64,000 bases of DNA from NCBI GenBank assembly GCA_003762615.1, contig RIAZ01000020.1:32100-96099 (forward strand), read 5' to 3'. Shown piece by piece: positions 25,983 through 35,249 of this stretch. This stretch comes from Muribaculaceae bacterium Isolate-037 (Harlan). Lineage in GTDB: Bacteria; Bacteroidota; Bacteroidia; Bacteroidales; Muribaculaceae. The notes beneath the pieces are model-generated. The model was not told where the DNA came from, ran no database searches, and was given only the letters and a program-made list of their open reading frames with translations. Numbering within the stretch: position 1 is the first letter of the stretch; each line of letters opens with the position of its first letter. Position numbers and translations under genes: made by a program.

Positions 25983-25990
25983 CAAAGGTA
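25983..25990 (-). promoter_or_regulatory. -7 element of the GH3 gene
   Basis: TACCTTTG on the minus strand, 42 bases before the Met at 25941; supports that start. Confidence 0.55.
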
Positions 25991-26072
25991 CGAATTATAT
26001 TGTAAAAATGGAAAGCTTTGATGTGAAAATTATTAAAAAATACTTCCATTGCTTCCGGATGGATGGCATCGG

Positions 26073-26104
26073 TTTGGTTAGCAACCGAAAAATTGTTAAA
26101 TTTG
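26073..26104 (+). promoter_or_regulatory. Promoter of the rhomboid pair, leaderless arrangement
   Basis: TTTG (26073-26076), 20-base spacer, TAAATTTG (26097-26104), an exact consensus promoter. Only 4 bases (CGTC) separate the -7 box from the ATG at 26109, so transcription should begin at or next to the start codon. Confidence 0.75.
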
Positions 26105-26108
26105 CGTC

Positions 26109-26876
26109 ATGTTTGGTAGTAATAGAGGAGGTTTTCTGGCGTCGATACCGCCGGTGACTAAAAACCTTATAATAATCAATCTTATAGTCTGGCTTGCGGA
26201 AGCATTGTTCCCACGATTTTCGGACACCATGATTCGCGTGCTTGGACTTCATTTTGTATCGGCGTCTGATTTCAACCCCATTCAGGTGTTGACCTACATG
26301 TTCTTGCATTCGCCGCAAGGGGTGGCGCACGTGCTTTTCAATATGTTCACTCTCTGGATGTTTGGATCCACGCTTGAGAGAGTATGGGGCGCACGACGGT
26401 TTATTGTGTTCTACCTTGTATGCGGCATTGGTGCGGCTATAGTGCAGGAGGTGGTGTGGACCTTTACCTGGGAGCACGAATATATAAGTGGTATCGCGCC
26501 GCTCAACGGACTTACATACGACCACATGAAAGCAGTCGTTGACAATGCGTTGGCAAAAGGGGATCCTCAATTCTTGTCGGCAGTGGCGCAGATGAAGAAC
26601 CACATGGTGACAATCGGTGCATCCGGTGCGGTGTTCGGTCTGTTGCTTGGATTCGCTTTCGTTTTCCCCGACATGCCGTTGTATCTCTTCTTTATTCCGG
26701 TGCCGATAAAGGCTAAATATATGGTCATAGGGTATGGAGTGATAGAATTTTTCCTTGGAGTAGGAGCCAGCGATATGATAGCACATTTCGCTCATCTCGG
26801 CGGAATGCTGTTCGGACTGGTTATATTGTTGTATTGGAAAAAGAAAGGCATATTGAGAGGTGGCGGCTTTTATTGA
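26109..26876 (+). CDS. Rhomboid family intramembrane serine protease
   Basis: A 255-residue protein with about six to seven membrane segments. The catalytic serine is in GASGAVFGLLLG (near 180) and the catalytic histidine in IAHFAHLGGMLFG (near 232). HVLFNMFTLWMFG in the second segment is the usual His/Asn oxyanion motif. Rhomboids cut transmembrane substrates. A 40-residue loop between segments (about 120-165) is longer than usual. The next gene is a second rhomboid overlapping by 17 bases. The promoter places the transcript start almost at the ATG. Confidence 0.93.
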   Translation: MFGSNRGGFLASIPPVTKNLIIINLIVWLAEALFPRFSDTMIRVLGLHFVSASDFNPIQVLTYMFLHSPQGVAHVLFNMFTLWMFGSTLERVWGARRFIVFYLVCGIGAAIVQEVVWTFTWEHEYISGIAPLNGLTYDHMKAVVDNALAKGDPQFLSAVAQMKNHMVTIGASGAVFGLLLGFAFVFPDMPLYLFFIPVPIKAKYMVIGYGVIEFFLGVGASDMIAHFAHLGGMLFGLVILLYWKKKGILRGGGFY

Positions 26877-27741
26877 CAAATTCAGAGAGGCGTGTGGCTC
26901 GCGTGCATTGGCATGGCTTCTATTGGCAAACTGTGGCATATTCCTTGTAGTGTGGATGATAGTCATCATCGGCAACTATGCCGGATATCCAGGTAATTTC
27001 ACTATGCAGTGGCTCTGTGTGTCGTCGTCTGCTCCGGTGGCATTGCGCCATTTCTGGACAGCTGCCACGTATATGGTGACACACTACGGATTCCTCCATC
27101 TCCTATTCAACATGCTATGGCTTTTCTGGTTCGGACGTATCCTTATGACGTCATTATCCGACCGTCATCTGACATGGATATATGCCGGAGGTGGATTTGC
27201 CGGAGCTGTGCTGTACGTGGCTGTTCATGCGCTTGTGACAGGTATGTCTGATTCCGGATCATATCTATGCGGGGCATCCGCATCGGTCTTGGCTGTGATT
27301 GCAGCCTCTGCGATTCGCACTCCCGATCTGAGACTATATCTGTTTCTGATTGGTGAGGTGAAATTGAAATGGGTTGCGCTTGGATGTATTGTCTTGACCT
27401 TTGCCGGAGTGGGTGGAGGTAATGCCGGAGGGCAGGCGGCTCACGTAGGCGGTGTGCTTTTTGGCGTGCTTTTCACGTTGGCAATCAACGCCGGATATGA
27501 TCCGGTAAAGAGGTTCGCAGATAAGATGCGTGATGTCAGTAGCCGTGAGCCCATATCAATGCCAAGGCGGAAGAATGTCAGGCGCGACGGCAATGCAGTG
27601 GCAAGGGCTGCGGGGGGGAGGTTATCCGACATGTCGCGTCTTGACGAGCTTCTTGACAAGATACGTCTTTCCGGCTATGCCTCACTCACCGACGTTGAGC
27701 GGCGTGAACTGAATGCCCTGTCGCGGAAAATTGAGAAGTGA
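26860..27741 (+). CDS. Second rhomboid family protein
   Basis: A 293-residue rhomboid starting at a GTG that overlaps the previous gene by 17 bases; no ATG lies early enough to replace it. HLLFNMLWLFWFG is the oxyanion motif, GASASVLAVIAAS carries the candidate catalytic serine and AAHVGGVLFG the histidine. The serine motif reads GASAS where GxSG is usual, so activity may be altered. After the last membrane segment comes a basic cytoplasmic tail of about 80 residues, rich in Arg (SMPRRKNVRR) and ending with a short helical repeat. Tandem rhomboids of this kind recur in Bacteroidales. Confidence 0.9.
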   Translation: MAAFIDKFREACGSRALAWLLLANCGIFLVVWMIVIIGNYAGYPGNFTMQWLCVSSSAPVALRHFWTAATYMVTHYGFLHLLFNMLWLFWFGRILMTSLSDRHLTWIYAGGGFAGAVLYVAVHALVTGMSDSGSYLCGASASVLAVIAASAIRTPDLRLYLFLIGEVKLKWVALGCIVLTFAGVGGGNAGGQAAHVGGVLFGVLFTLAINAGYDPVKRFADKMRDVSSREPISMPRRKNVRRDGNAVARAAGGRLSDMSRLDELLDKIRLSGYASLTDVERRELNALSRKIEK

Positions 27742-27789
27742 TAGATAAAAACAGATACAAAATAATTTCATAAATAACTTAAATCGAGA

Positions 27790-28902
27790 ATGTTTACAAT
27801 TCCACTTGTAAATCCTCTGTTGCGCATGGCGCTGAGGATTATTTCGATAGTAGTGTTTATTCTGACGCTTATCTCCGCATACGGCGGTAAATGCAATCCG
27901 GAGTATCTCACGATTCCGGCGGTGCTGTGCCTTGGATTCCCTTATTTCGTGATACTTACCGCATTGTTGTCATTGGCATGGATACTGATGCACCGATTGT
28001 TTTTCTCTCTGCTTGGAGTGCTCACTCTTCTGGCATGTGCCGCCCCGATGTCGGTAGCCGTGCCCTTCAAATTCTCCAAGACGGCATCTCCCGGTGAGCA
28101 GACCTTCAAGATCATTTCCTGGAATGTGCTCCACACGGATGATGTCAGGAAACCGGATGCACCGACCAACAGGGCGGTGGAATATATGGTCAATTCCGGA
28201 GCTGATGTTATATGTCTGGCAGAGATGAATAATTTCAGTCCTGCAGAGTTGAAGAAGGCGAGTCCTGCCTTGATCGACAGCCTTATCCGGAAATATCCGT
28301 TCCGTGCAGGATTGTCGTCTACGGATATTAAGATATTGTCGAAGTATCCGGTCGACCGCTCGGGATTGTCGCTTGTAAACGACGGCGGTCATCACAGATT
28401 TGACTTCTTCAAGGTCAATTTCCCGAATGGGAAGATATTGAACGTCGGCATGGTGCATCTCTATTCCTACGACCTTTCGGAAGAGGAACGTCAAGTAGTG
28501 AAGGAGATGAAATCGGTCAACGGTGCCAAGTCAAGTGTAAAGGAGCTTAAGGGCACAATATTGTCGAAGTTGAGAAACGCATTCCGTCGGCGTGCGGAAA
28601 ATGCACGCGATCTCCGGGCTGCCATCGACAGCATACGTCCTAACGCGCCCTTGATTATATGCGGAGACTTCAATGACGTGCCGGCATCGTGGGCATACAA
28701 TATAATAAAGGGTGAGGATATGCGGGATGCGTATGCCGAGACGAATTTCGGACCGACGTTCACGTATAATCTCCATGCCTTCTATTTCCATATCGACCAG
28801 ATGCTCTATAGAGGGAATCTGGAGGCATTGAGCCTGAAGGTAGGGAAAATAAATACATCTGATCATTATCCATTGGTAGGCGAGTTCGCCTTCACAAAAT
28901 AA
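27790..28902 (+). CDS. Membrane-anchored endonuclease/exonuclease/phosphatase family protein
   Basis: A 370-residue protein with three N-terminal hydrophobic segments (about 12-95) followed by an EEP domain. Motifs are ISWNVLHTDD, CLAEMN with the metal-binding Glu, the CGDFNDVPASW catalytic Asn/Asp segment, and the C-terminal SDHYPLVGEF His. The fold covers nucleases and phosphodiesterases, and the anchoring suggests an extracytoplasmic substrate. It follows the rhomboid pair by 48 bases on the same strand. Substrate unknown. Confidence 0.88.
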   Translation: MFTIPLVNPLLRMALRIISIVVFILTLISAYGGKCNPEYLTIPAVLCLGFPYFVILTALLSLAWILMHRLFFSLLGVLTLLACAAPMSVAVPFKFSKTASPGEQTFKIISWNVLHTDDVRKPDAPTNRAVEYMVNSGADVICLAEMNNFSPAELKKASPALIDSLIRKYPFRAGLSSTDIKILSKYPVDRSGLSLVNDGGHHRFDFFKVNFPNGKILNVGMVHLYSYDLSEEERQVVKEMKSVNGAKSSVKELKGTILSKLRNAFRRRAENARDLRAAIDSIRPNAPLIICGDFNDVPASWAYNIIKGEDMRDAYAETNFGPTFTYNLHAFYFHIDQMLYRGNLEALSLKVGKINTSDHYPLVGEFAFTK

Positions 28903-28922
28903 TAGTCTAATACTTTTTCAGA

Positions 28923-31037
28923 ATGAAAAAAATCTTATTGTCAACGGCAGCCGCCCTTCTTCTGGGCATGCCACTAACCCAAACAGTGATGGCTGATTCA
29001 CAAAATCCATTCCTGACGGAATATACCAATAAATATGGTATTCCCCCTTTTGAGAATATCAGTATATCCGATTTCATACCTGCGATAAAGGCGGGTATAG
29101 CGGAGCAGAAGGAGAATATCTCCGCGATAACAATGAATCGTGCTGTGCCCGATTTTGACAACACTATTCTCCCGTTGGAGAATCTGTCGCCGATTCTCGA
29201 CAGGGTGACAAGAGTGTTCTATCATTATGACAACGCGCTTTCAACTGATGAGTTTGCCACAATGGCAGAGGAGGCTATACCTTTGCTCAATGAGGCATCC
29301 AACGAGCTGAATCTTGACGAACAGTTGTTTGAGAAGATAAAATATGTGTATGACAACCGCGACAAGCAGAAACTGACTCCTGTGCAGAAGCGGGTCGTGG
29401 AGAAATACTACAAGAAGTTTCAGGAACAGGGTGCGGCTCTCCCTGCTGAAAAGAAGGCTCAGCTGATAAAGGTGAATGATGAATTGTCGAAGCTCTTCAT
29501 CCAGTATAATAAGAATCTTCTGAATGCCACCAACTCATTCTTCGTGACGGTATATGACAAGGCGGATCTTGCCGGTCTGCCGGAATCATCTGTAGCGCAG
29601 GCTGCCGATGAGGCATCAAAGCGTGGTCTTGATGGTCTTTGGGTCTTCACCCTCCATGCTCCGAGCCGTCTGCCTGTGTTGCAGAATGCCGAGAACCGTG
29701 GTTTGCGTGAGGCTATCTATAAGGGCTATACGAACCTTGCGTCATACGGGGAATACAATAATTTCCCGGTGATAGAGAAAATCGTGAAACTGCGTGCGGA
29801 GAAGGCTAAAATCATGGGCTTTGACAACTTTGCGCAGATGATGACTTCTCGCGTGATGGCAAAGACTCCCGAGGCTGCCACGAATCTGTTGATGCAGGTG
29901 TTTGAACCGGCTGTACAGAGAAGCCATGAAGAGGTTGCCGACATGCAGGCTGTGGTCGATGCTGAGAAGGGTGGCTTCAAGATTGCACCCTGGGATTATT
30001 ATTATTATGCCGGAAAGGTGAAGAAGCAGAAATACAATCTGGAGGAATCGGATGTCAGACCTTATTTCTCACTTGAGAACGTGCTGAAGGGTCTGTTCTA
30101 TTGCGCTGAGAAACTTTACGGTATAAAGATGGTTGAGATGCCGGATGCCCCGAAATATATGGATGAGGTGAAGGTGTATGAGGTGGTTGACGCCAAGACC
30201 GGCGAACATATTTCAGTCTTCATGACAGACTATTTCCCACGTGCAACAAAACGTCAGGGCGCATGGATGGAGGAATTGCAGAATGCCGGACTTTATGAGA
30301 ATGGCGAACAGCGTCGTCCGATAGTCTATAATGTCGGTAATTTCACCCGCCCGGTCGGCGACACTCCGGCTCTTCTCACAATAGATGAGGTGGAGACTAC
30401 TTTCCATGAGTTCGGACACGCCCTGCAGGGAATGCTCACCCGCGCACCTTACCGTTCAATCTCCGGCACAAGCGTAGATCGCGACTTCGTGGAGCTTTGC
30501 TCTCAGATCAACGAGCACTGGGCTTTTGACCCCGAAGTGCTTAAGGTGTATGCCCGTCATTACAAGACAGGCGAGGTGATTCCCGATGATCTCGTAGAGA
30601 AACTTCAGAAATCATCCAAGTTCAATCAGGGCTTCGTGACCACAGAGCTTGCAGGCGCGGCTCTTCTTGACCTTGAATGGGGTCAGACAGACGGAAACGG
30701 TATAGACGTGCCGTCGTTTGAGGCAAAAGTGACAGAGAAAATCGGTATGCCGGAGGAGATCACATACCGCTACCGTTCTCCATATTTCAAGCATATATTC
30801 GGAGACGATGGCTATGCATCGGGTTATTATACGTATCTTTGGAGCCAGGTGCTTGAGGCTGATGCATGGGAGTTGTTTGAGCAGAAAGGTATTTTCGACA
30901 AGAAGACAGCAGATTCCTTCAAGAAAAACATCCTTGAGAGCGGCGATACGGAAGATGCTATGGTTCTGTTCAAACGATTCCGCGGACATGAGCCGGATGC
31001 CGGTGCACTCCTTCGTCTGCGTGGGTTTGCTAAATAA
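28923..31037 (+). CDS. M3 family zinc metallopeptidase (peptidyl-dipeptidase Dcp type)
   Basis: A 704-residue precursor with a signal peptide (cleavage after about TVMA, residue 24), placing it in the periplasm. The zinc motif HEFGH (FHEFGHALQGML, near 495) and the later Glu ligand are intact. The helical funnel typical of M3 peptidases, for oligopeptides, covers the rest, and the C-terminal RFRGHEPDAGALLRLRG matches Dcp. It probably trims peptides during protein uptake. A 7-bp repeat starts at the stop codon and a terminator follows. Confidence 0.93.
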   Translation: MKKILLSTAAALLLGMPLTQTVMADSQNPFLTEYTNKYGIPPFENISISDFIPAIKAGIAEQKENISAITMNRAVPDFDNTILPLENLSPILDRVTRVFYHYDNALSTDEFATMAEEAIPLLNEASNELNLDEQLFEKIKYVYDNRDKQKLTPVQKRVVEKYYKKFQEQGAALPAEKKAQLIKVNDELSKLFIQYNKNLLNATNSFFVTVYDKADLAGLPESSVAQAADEASKRGLDGLWVFTLHAPSRLPVLQNAENRGLREAIYKGYTNLASYGEYNNFPVIEKIVKLRAEKAKIMGFDNFAQMMTSRVMAKTPEAATNLLMQVFEPAVQRSHEEVADMQAVVDAEKGGFKIAPWDYYYYAGKVKKQKYNLEESDVRPYFSLENVLKGLFYCAEKLYGIKMVEMPDAPKYMDEVKVYEVVDAKTGEHISVFMTDYFPRATKRQGAWMEELQNAGLYENGEQRRPIVYNVGNFTRPVGDTPALLTIDEVETTFHEFGHALQGMLTRAPYRSISGTSVDRDFVELCSQINEHWAFDPEVLKVYARHYKTGEVIPDDLVEKLQKSSKFNQGFVTTELAGAALLDLEWGQTDGNGIDVPSFEAKVTEKIGMPEEITYRYRSPYFKHIFGDDGYASGYYTYLWSQVLEADAWELFEQKGIFDKKTADSFKKNILESGDTEDAMVLFKRFRGHEPDAGALLRLRGFAK

Positions 31038-31068
31038 TTGATAATTGATAATTGACAATTGATAAGAG
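31034..31068. repeat. 7-bp tandem repeat starting at the M3 peptidase stop codon
   Basis: ATAATTG three times, ACAATTG, then ATAAGAG, in 7-base phase; the TAA stop is in the first unit. Confidence 0.7.
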
Positions 31069-31100
31069 ACGCGGCTCCGTCAAGGGGTGCGCGTCTCTTT
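31065..31100 (+). terminator. Terminator of the M3 peptidase gene
   Basis: AGAGACGCG (31065-31073) pairs with CGCGTCTCT (31090-31098), 16-base loop, then TTT. Confidence 0.65.
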
Positions 31101-31123
31101 CCAAATAAAGCCGATATACTGTT

Positions 31124-32053
31124 ATGATAGAGGAGAAATATATGCGCAGGGCATTGCAACTTGCCCGAGGCGGAGAGGGACGCGTCGCGCCTAATCCGAT
31201 GGTGGGCGCGGTGGTGGTCGCTAATGGCAGGATAATAGGGGAGGGTTTTCATCGCACGTATGGCGGTCCTCATGCAGAGGTCAACGCGATAGCCTCCGTG
31301 CTGCCGGAGGATCGTGAATTGCTCTCCGAAGCTACAATCTACGTCACGCTTGAACCATGTTCGCACTACGGCAAGACGCCGCCGTGTGCGAAACTGATTA
31401 TCGATACCGGCATACCGCACGTGGTTGTCGGTGCTCCCGACCCGAATCCGCTCGTGGCAGGACGCGGCGTGAGGATGATGCGTGAGGCTGGCATAAGGGT
31501 GGATGAGGATGTGCTGAAGGATGAGTGCATCGCGCTGAACAAGCGTTTCATGACGGCGCACACTTCCGGCAGACCGTGGATACAGCTCAAATGGGCTGAG
31601 AGTGCCGACAGACGCATGGCGGGTGTAGACGAGGAGGGGCGACCGGTGCCGGTAAGGCTGTCGTCGCCGTTGTCGTCGGTATGGATGCATAGGGAACGTG
31701 CGAACGTTGAGGCTATCATGGTGGGTGCGAATACGCGCCGCATCGACAATCCGCGTCTTGACGTGCGCTATTGGGGTGGTAGGAATCCGAGAGTGGTTGA
31801 CTGCTCCGGAGAAGTGGATTGCCGCCGTCTCGTGGAAGACTTGCGTAAGGAGGGGGTGACTTCCCTTATGGTGGAGGGTGGGGCGAAACTTCTCAATTCA
31901 TTTATCCGCGAAGGGCTTTACGATGAGGTGAGAGTGGAGACCTCTCCTGTGGTTTTAGGCGAAGGATTGCGCGCCCCGGCTCTTCCGGAAGATGTGCATT
32001 TGGAAAAAACTGAGAGGTGCAGAGGGAACATTATTGCTTTTTACAGACGTTAA
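31124..32053 (+). CDS. ribD: Bifunctional diaminohydroxyphosphoribosylaminopyrimidine deaminase / reductase
   Basis: A 309-residue riboflavin pathway enzyme. The deaminase half (1-145) has the zinc motif His50-Ala-Glu52 and the cysteines in PCSHYGKTPPC (79-88). The reductase half (about 150-309) has KWAESADRRMAG, ANTRRIDNP and VEGGAKLLNSF. It is shorter than E. coli RibD (about 367), mainly in the reductase half, but the core motifs remain. It stands apart from other rib genes here. Confidence 0.94.
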   Translation: MIEEKYMRRALQLARGGEGRVAPNPMVGAVVVANGRIIGEGFHRTYGGPHAEVNAIASVLPEDRELLSEATIYVTLEPCSHYGKTPPCAKLIIDTGIPHVVVGAPDPNPLVAGRGVRMMREAGIRVDEDVLKDECIALNKRFMTAHTSGRPWIQLKWAESADRRMAGVDEEGRPVPVRLSSPLSSVWMHRERANVEAIMVGANTRRIDNPRLDVRYWGGRNPRVVDCSGEVDCRRLVEDLRKEGVTSLMVEGGAKLLNSFIREGLYDEVRVETSPVVLGEGLRAPALPEDVHLEKTERCRGNIIAFYRR

Positions 32054-32121
32054 AAAGCCCTAAAAAAGACTTATTTGTTAAAATGAAGCGAATTTGTGCT
32101 GAATATTTCCCCAAGAAATAC

Positions 32122-32129
32122 TAATTTTG
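32122..32129 (+). promoter_or_regulatory. -7 element before the DUF6242-like gene
   Basis: TAATTTTG, 31 bases before the ATG at 32160. It also shows that the upstream TTG at 32127, inside the box, is not the start. Confidence 0.5.
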
Positions 32130-32159
32130 CAAATTGTAACAAGTGCGTGGAATAGAGAT

Positions 32160-33734
32160 ATGCGGGTATACCGCCTGACATCATCCATGCAACTAACCAA
32201 TGTCAAAATAGTGAAAAAGACAACAACCCGTCGCATATCGTATCTGATTCCGGCCGCCATCCTGCTGTCGGGAGGCATATCATCGTGTAATAAATCAACG
32301 ACACCTACAGATGAGGTGGCAGTCACTATTTCAAATGTGGCAGTGAAGAATTTCAATCTTAAGGCTGACACAAAAGTGATGGCAAACCTTGATTCCGTAT
32401 TCTTTTCTATAAATCTTGAAAGCGGAGTGATATTCAATGCCGATTCTCTCCCGAAAGGGACAAAGATAAGCCGTCTCATACCGGTCATCACGTTTGCCAA
32501 TGGATTGTCGAAGGCAGAGATTGTGATGAGTGGGGGCTCGGAGGAGTCGAAGACCGTCGACTATCTGAAGAATCCCAACGATAGTATTGACTTTACAAGG
32601 GATGTGAAGCTCAATGTCACGGCTGCCGACGGCACCAACACCTACACCTACACGATAAAAGTAAACGTGCATAAGGAGAATCCCGATTCATTGATATGGG
32701 ATAAACTGGCAGTGACCAATCTTCCGTCGCGTATCGCCAACCCCGTTGATCAGAAGACTGTTGAGAGGGGGGATAGAGTCTACACGCTTATAGAGGAGAG
32801 CGACGGCACATACACATGGTCGTCGACCGAATCCATATCAGAATCCGTATGGGATAAGAAAGAGGTGAGTCTTCCCTTTGCCCCGGCGATAAAGAGTCTT
32901 GCCGCAACGTCAGATTCGTTCTGGATGCTTGATACAGACGGACTCCTTTATGAGTCGGCTGACGGCTTGGCATGGAGTTCCACCGGCGAGAGATGGGTGA
33001 CATTGATAGGCAGCTATCTTGAATCCGTGTTGGGTGTGAAGGATGCAGGCGGCGTGATGATGCATTGCCATTATCCGGCTAATCCGATCATCAAAGACAC
33101 CGAGATGGCTCCGGACTTCCCGATATATGCCCGTTCGGAATTGCGCACAATAGAGACAAAGTGGACGGAGATTCCCACTGCCCTGTTTGTCGGTGGATTG
33201 ACTTCGGCAGGGGTGCGTTCCTCCCACACATGGGGCTTCGACGGCTCAACATGGACCACCATAGATTCCAAGCCTACCCCCGGACTTGAGGGCGCGACAT
33301 TGTTTAAATACACGGTCTATCGTAAGACCAGCAGTGCATTCAAACAGGTGGCGTATGATGCCTGGGTGGTGCTTGGCGGCATACTCGACAACGGTGATTA
33401 CAATCGTAATCTCTACATATCGTTCGACAACGGCGTTTCATGGCGTCCGGGCAGCAGCATGATGTCGCTCCCCGACGTGTTCCCGAAAATATCGGAAGCG
33501 AATGCTGTAGTGATCGACTCGCAGCTTGATGCCGATCTCAGCGACGCCTGGACCGTGACTCCCTCGCCTGATCCCGGCAAGATGATGAAGATCTCGTATG
33601 TCACCGATGGCACAGAGATAACGTGGGATTGCCCATATATCTACATACTCGGAGGAGAGATGCCCGGAGGCACATTCTCCAATGCTATATGGAGAGGCGT
33701 GCTTGCGCGGCTCGTTTTCACTCCCATTATCTGA
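32160..33734 (+). CDS. DUF6242-like outer-membrane-anchored lipoprotein
   Basis: A protein of about 524 residues (ATG at 32160; an ATG at 32187 is also possible). A basic start leads to a hydrophobic stretch and lipobox LLSGGISSC, so it should be lipidated. Residues about 40-170 resemble an Ig-like domain (TNTYTYTIKVNVHK). The rest has kelch-like repeats with Trp/Gly (VTLIGSYLESV, LGGILDNGDYN, YILGGEMPGG), suggesting a beta-propeller. It heads the envelope cluster. The family assignment is from memory of Bacteroidales proteins and is moderate; function unknown. Confidence 0.7.
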   Translation: MRVYRLTSSMQLTNVKIVKKTTTRRISYLIPAAILLSGGISSCNKSTTPTDEVAVTISNVAVKNFNLKADTKVMANLDSVFFSINLESGVIFNADSLPKGTKISRLIPVITFANGLSKAEIVMSGGSEESKTVDYLKNPNDSIDFTRDVKLNVTAADGTNTYTYTIKVNVHKENPDSLIWDKLAVTNLPSRIANPVDQKTVERGDRVYTLIEESDGTYTWSSTESISESVWDKKEVSLPFAPAIKSLAATSDSFWMLDTDGLLYESADGLAWSSTGERWVTLIGSYLESVLGVKDAGGVMMHCHYPANPIIKDTEMAPDFPIYARSELRTIETKWTEIPTALFVGGLTSAGVRSSHTWGFDGSTWTTIDSKPTPGLEGATLFKYTVYRKTSSAFKQVAYDAWVVLGGILDNGDYNRNLYISFDNGVSWRPGSSMMSLPDVFPKISEANAVVIDSQLDADLSDAWTVTPSPDPGKMMKISYVTDGTEITWDCPYIYILGGEMPGGTFSNAIWRGVLARLVFTPII

Positions 33735-33773
33735 AAAAGAATAATATAACTAATCAAAGAAAATCCCAATCGA

Positions 33774-34466
33774 TTGAGCAGAGGTCTGATAATAAAGGTT
33801 ATGACTACGGCGGCAATTACCGCCGCATTCAGCAGTGTGGCAGATGCACAGGAGGATTATCGGTTTGATGTCGGAGGCGGCATAGGGATGACCGGTTATC
33901 TCGGAGATGCCAACACGTCAAACCTGTGGAGCTCTCCATCGTGGGATATGGAGATTCTTTTCAGATATATAGTGAATCCGCGTTGGGCATTGAAGACGAA
34001 TTTCTATACCGGAGGGCTTTCCGGCGATTCGTCGAAAATGACCAATGTGTTCCCCGACGGCAATACGTATAAATTCACCACCAATTTCTATGAATTTGGA
34101 GAGATGGCGGAATTTAACTTCTTTAATTATGGCATGGGAGAGAGCTACAGGCAGCTGAAGCGTATCTCTCCCTACATTACAGCCGGCGTAGGGGTGACGA
34201 TGTGGAGCACGGGAGGAAAGACTTCCGGCGCGTTCACGCTCCCATTCGGTATAGGAGTGAAATATAAGCCGTCGCGCCGCCTGAATCTCGGGTTGGAATT
34301 CTTGATGAAGAAGACCTTTTCCGACCGCCTGGACGGATCCTCGCTCGATGACCCCATGGGTATAGAGAGCTCATTTATAAAAAATACAGACTGGTATTCT
34401 ACGCTGACGTTCACCGTCAGCTATGAATTTAGCAAACGTTGCGCCGTGTGCAACTATAAAGACTGA
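33774..34466 (+). CDS. DUF6089-type outer-membrane beta-barrel protein
   Basis: A 230-residue protein with alternating polar and hydrophobic strands (YRFDVGGGIGMTGYLGD, AGVGVTMW, GIGVKYKPSRRLNLGLEF) of a small eight-stranded barrel. The TTG at 33774 is preferred because it gives a full signal peptide (about 26 residues, ending SVADAQ); the ATG at 33801 would leave only the hydrophobic tail. It lies 6 bases before uppS, the conserved Bacteroidetes arrangement DUF6089-uppS-bamA. Role unknown, but its company points to outer-membrane assembly. Confidence 0.78.
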   Translation: MSRGLIIKVMTTAAITAAFSSVADAQEDYRFDVGGGIGMTGYLGDANTSNLWSSPSWDMEILFRYIVNPRWALKTNFYTGGLSGDSSKMTNVFPDGNTYKFTTNFYEFGEMAEFNFFNYGMGESYRQLKRISPYITAGVGVTMWSTGGKTSGAFTLPFGIGVKYKPSRRLNLGLEFLMKKTFSDRLDGSSLDDPMGIESSFIKNTDWYSTLTFTVSYEFSKRCAVCNYKD

Positions 34467-34472
34467 ATCATT

Positions 34473-35249
34473 ATGGACGAACTTCAGAAAAAGATATCGC
34501 AGCTTGACCCGGATCGGATGCCGGTCCATGTCGCTATGATTATGGATGGCAACGGGAGATGGGCAAAGCGGCAGGGTTTCGCTCGAAGTGACGGACATGC
34601 CGAGGGCGTGTCGACGGTGCACCGGGTGACCAAACTTTCTTCAGATCTCGGAGTGAAGTATCTTACCCTTTATGCCTTCTCGACGGAGAATTGGAACCGT
34701 CCGGCAGATGAGGTCGACACGCTGATGTATCTGATAGGATGGGCAATCGAACGGGAACTCCCGGAATTGCTCCGTAACAACGTGCGGATTCATCTTCTTG
34801 GCGATATCGAAAGGATTCCGGAAGACGCACGCAACCGTCTTCTCTATGCAAGGGATGCCACCGCGCATTGCACCGGACTGCAGCTAAACATGTGTCTCAG
34901 CTATTCGGCACGTTGGGAGATAACGGAGGCGGCTCGCAAGATTGCCTGTCGTCTGGCTGCCGGAGAAATCTCGCCGGAGGATATATCGGAGGATATGGTG
35001 TCGGAGAATCTGACAACCGCCGGAATCCCCGACCCCGACCTGCTGATACGCACCGGAGGCGAGGAGAGAATTTCGAATTATCTACTGTGGCAGATCGCTT
35101 ACAGCGAACTGTATTTCACGCCTGTGCTGTGGCCTGATTTCTCGGATGAGGAATATGTGGACGCAATACTCGATTTCCAGAGCAGAGAGCGTCGGTTTGG
35201 AAAGACGAGCGAACAAGTGCAGAATAACAATAATATATCATCAGAATGA
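34473..35249 (+). CDS. uppS: Isoprenyl transferase (undecaprenyl diphosphate synthase)
   Basis: A 258-residue cis-prenyltransferase making the C55 lipid carrier for peptidoglycan and O-antigen. Catalytic Asp25 lies in MIMDGNGRWAKRQG, the downstream SFSTENW-like motif is YAFSTENWNRP, and the C-terminal signature is LIRTGGEERISNYLLWQ. A cytoplasmic membrane-associated enzyme. It overlaps bamA by four bases (ATGA), so the two are coupled. Confidence 0.96.
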   Translation: MDELQKKISQLDPDRMPVHVAMIMDGNGRWAKRQGFARSDGHAEGVSTVHRVTKLSSDLGVKYLTLYAFSTENWNRPADEVDTLMYLIGWAIERELPELLRNNVRIHLLGDIERIPEDARNRLLYARDATAHCTGLQLNMCLSYSARWEITEAARKIACRLAAGEISPEDISEDMVSENLTTAGIPDPDLLIRTGGEERISNYLLWQIAYSELYFTPVLWPDFSDEEYVDAILDFQSRERRFGKTSEQVQNNNNISSE

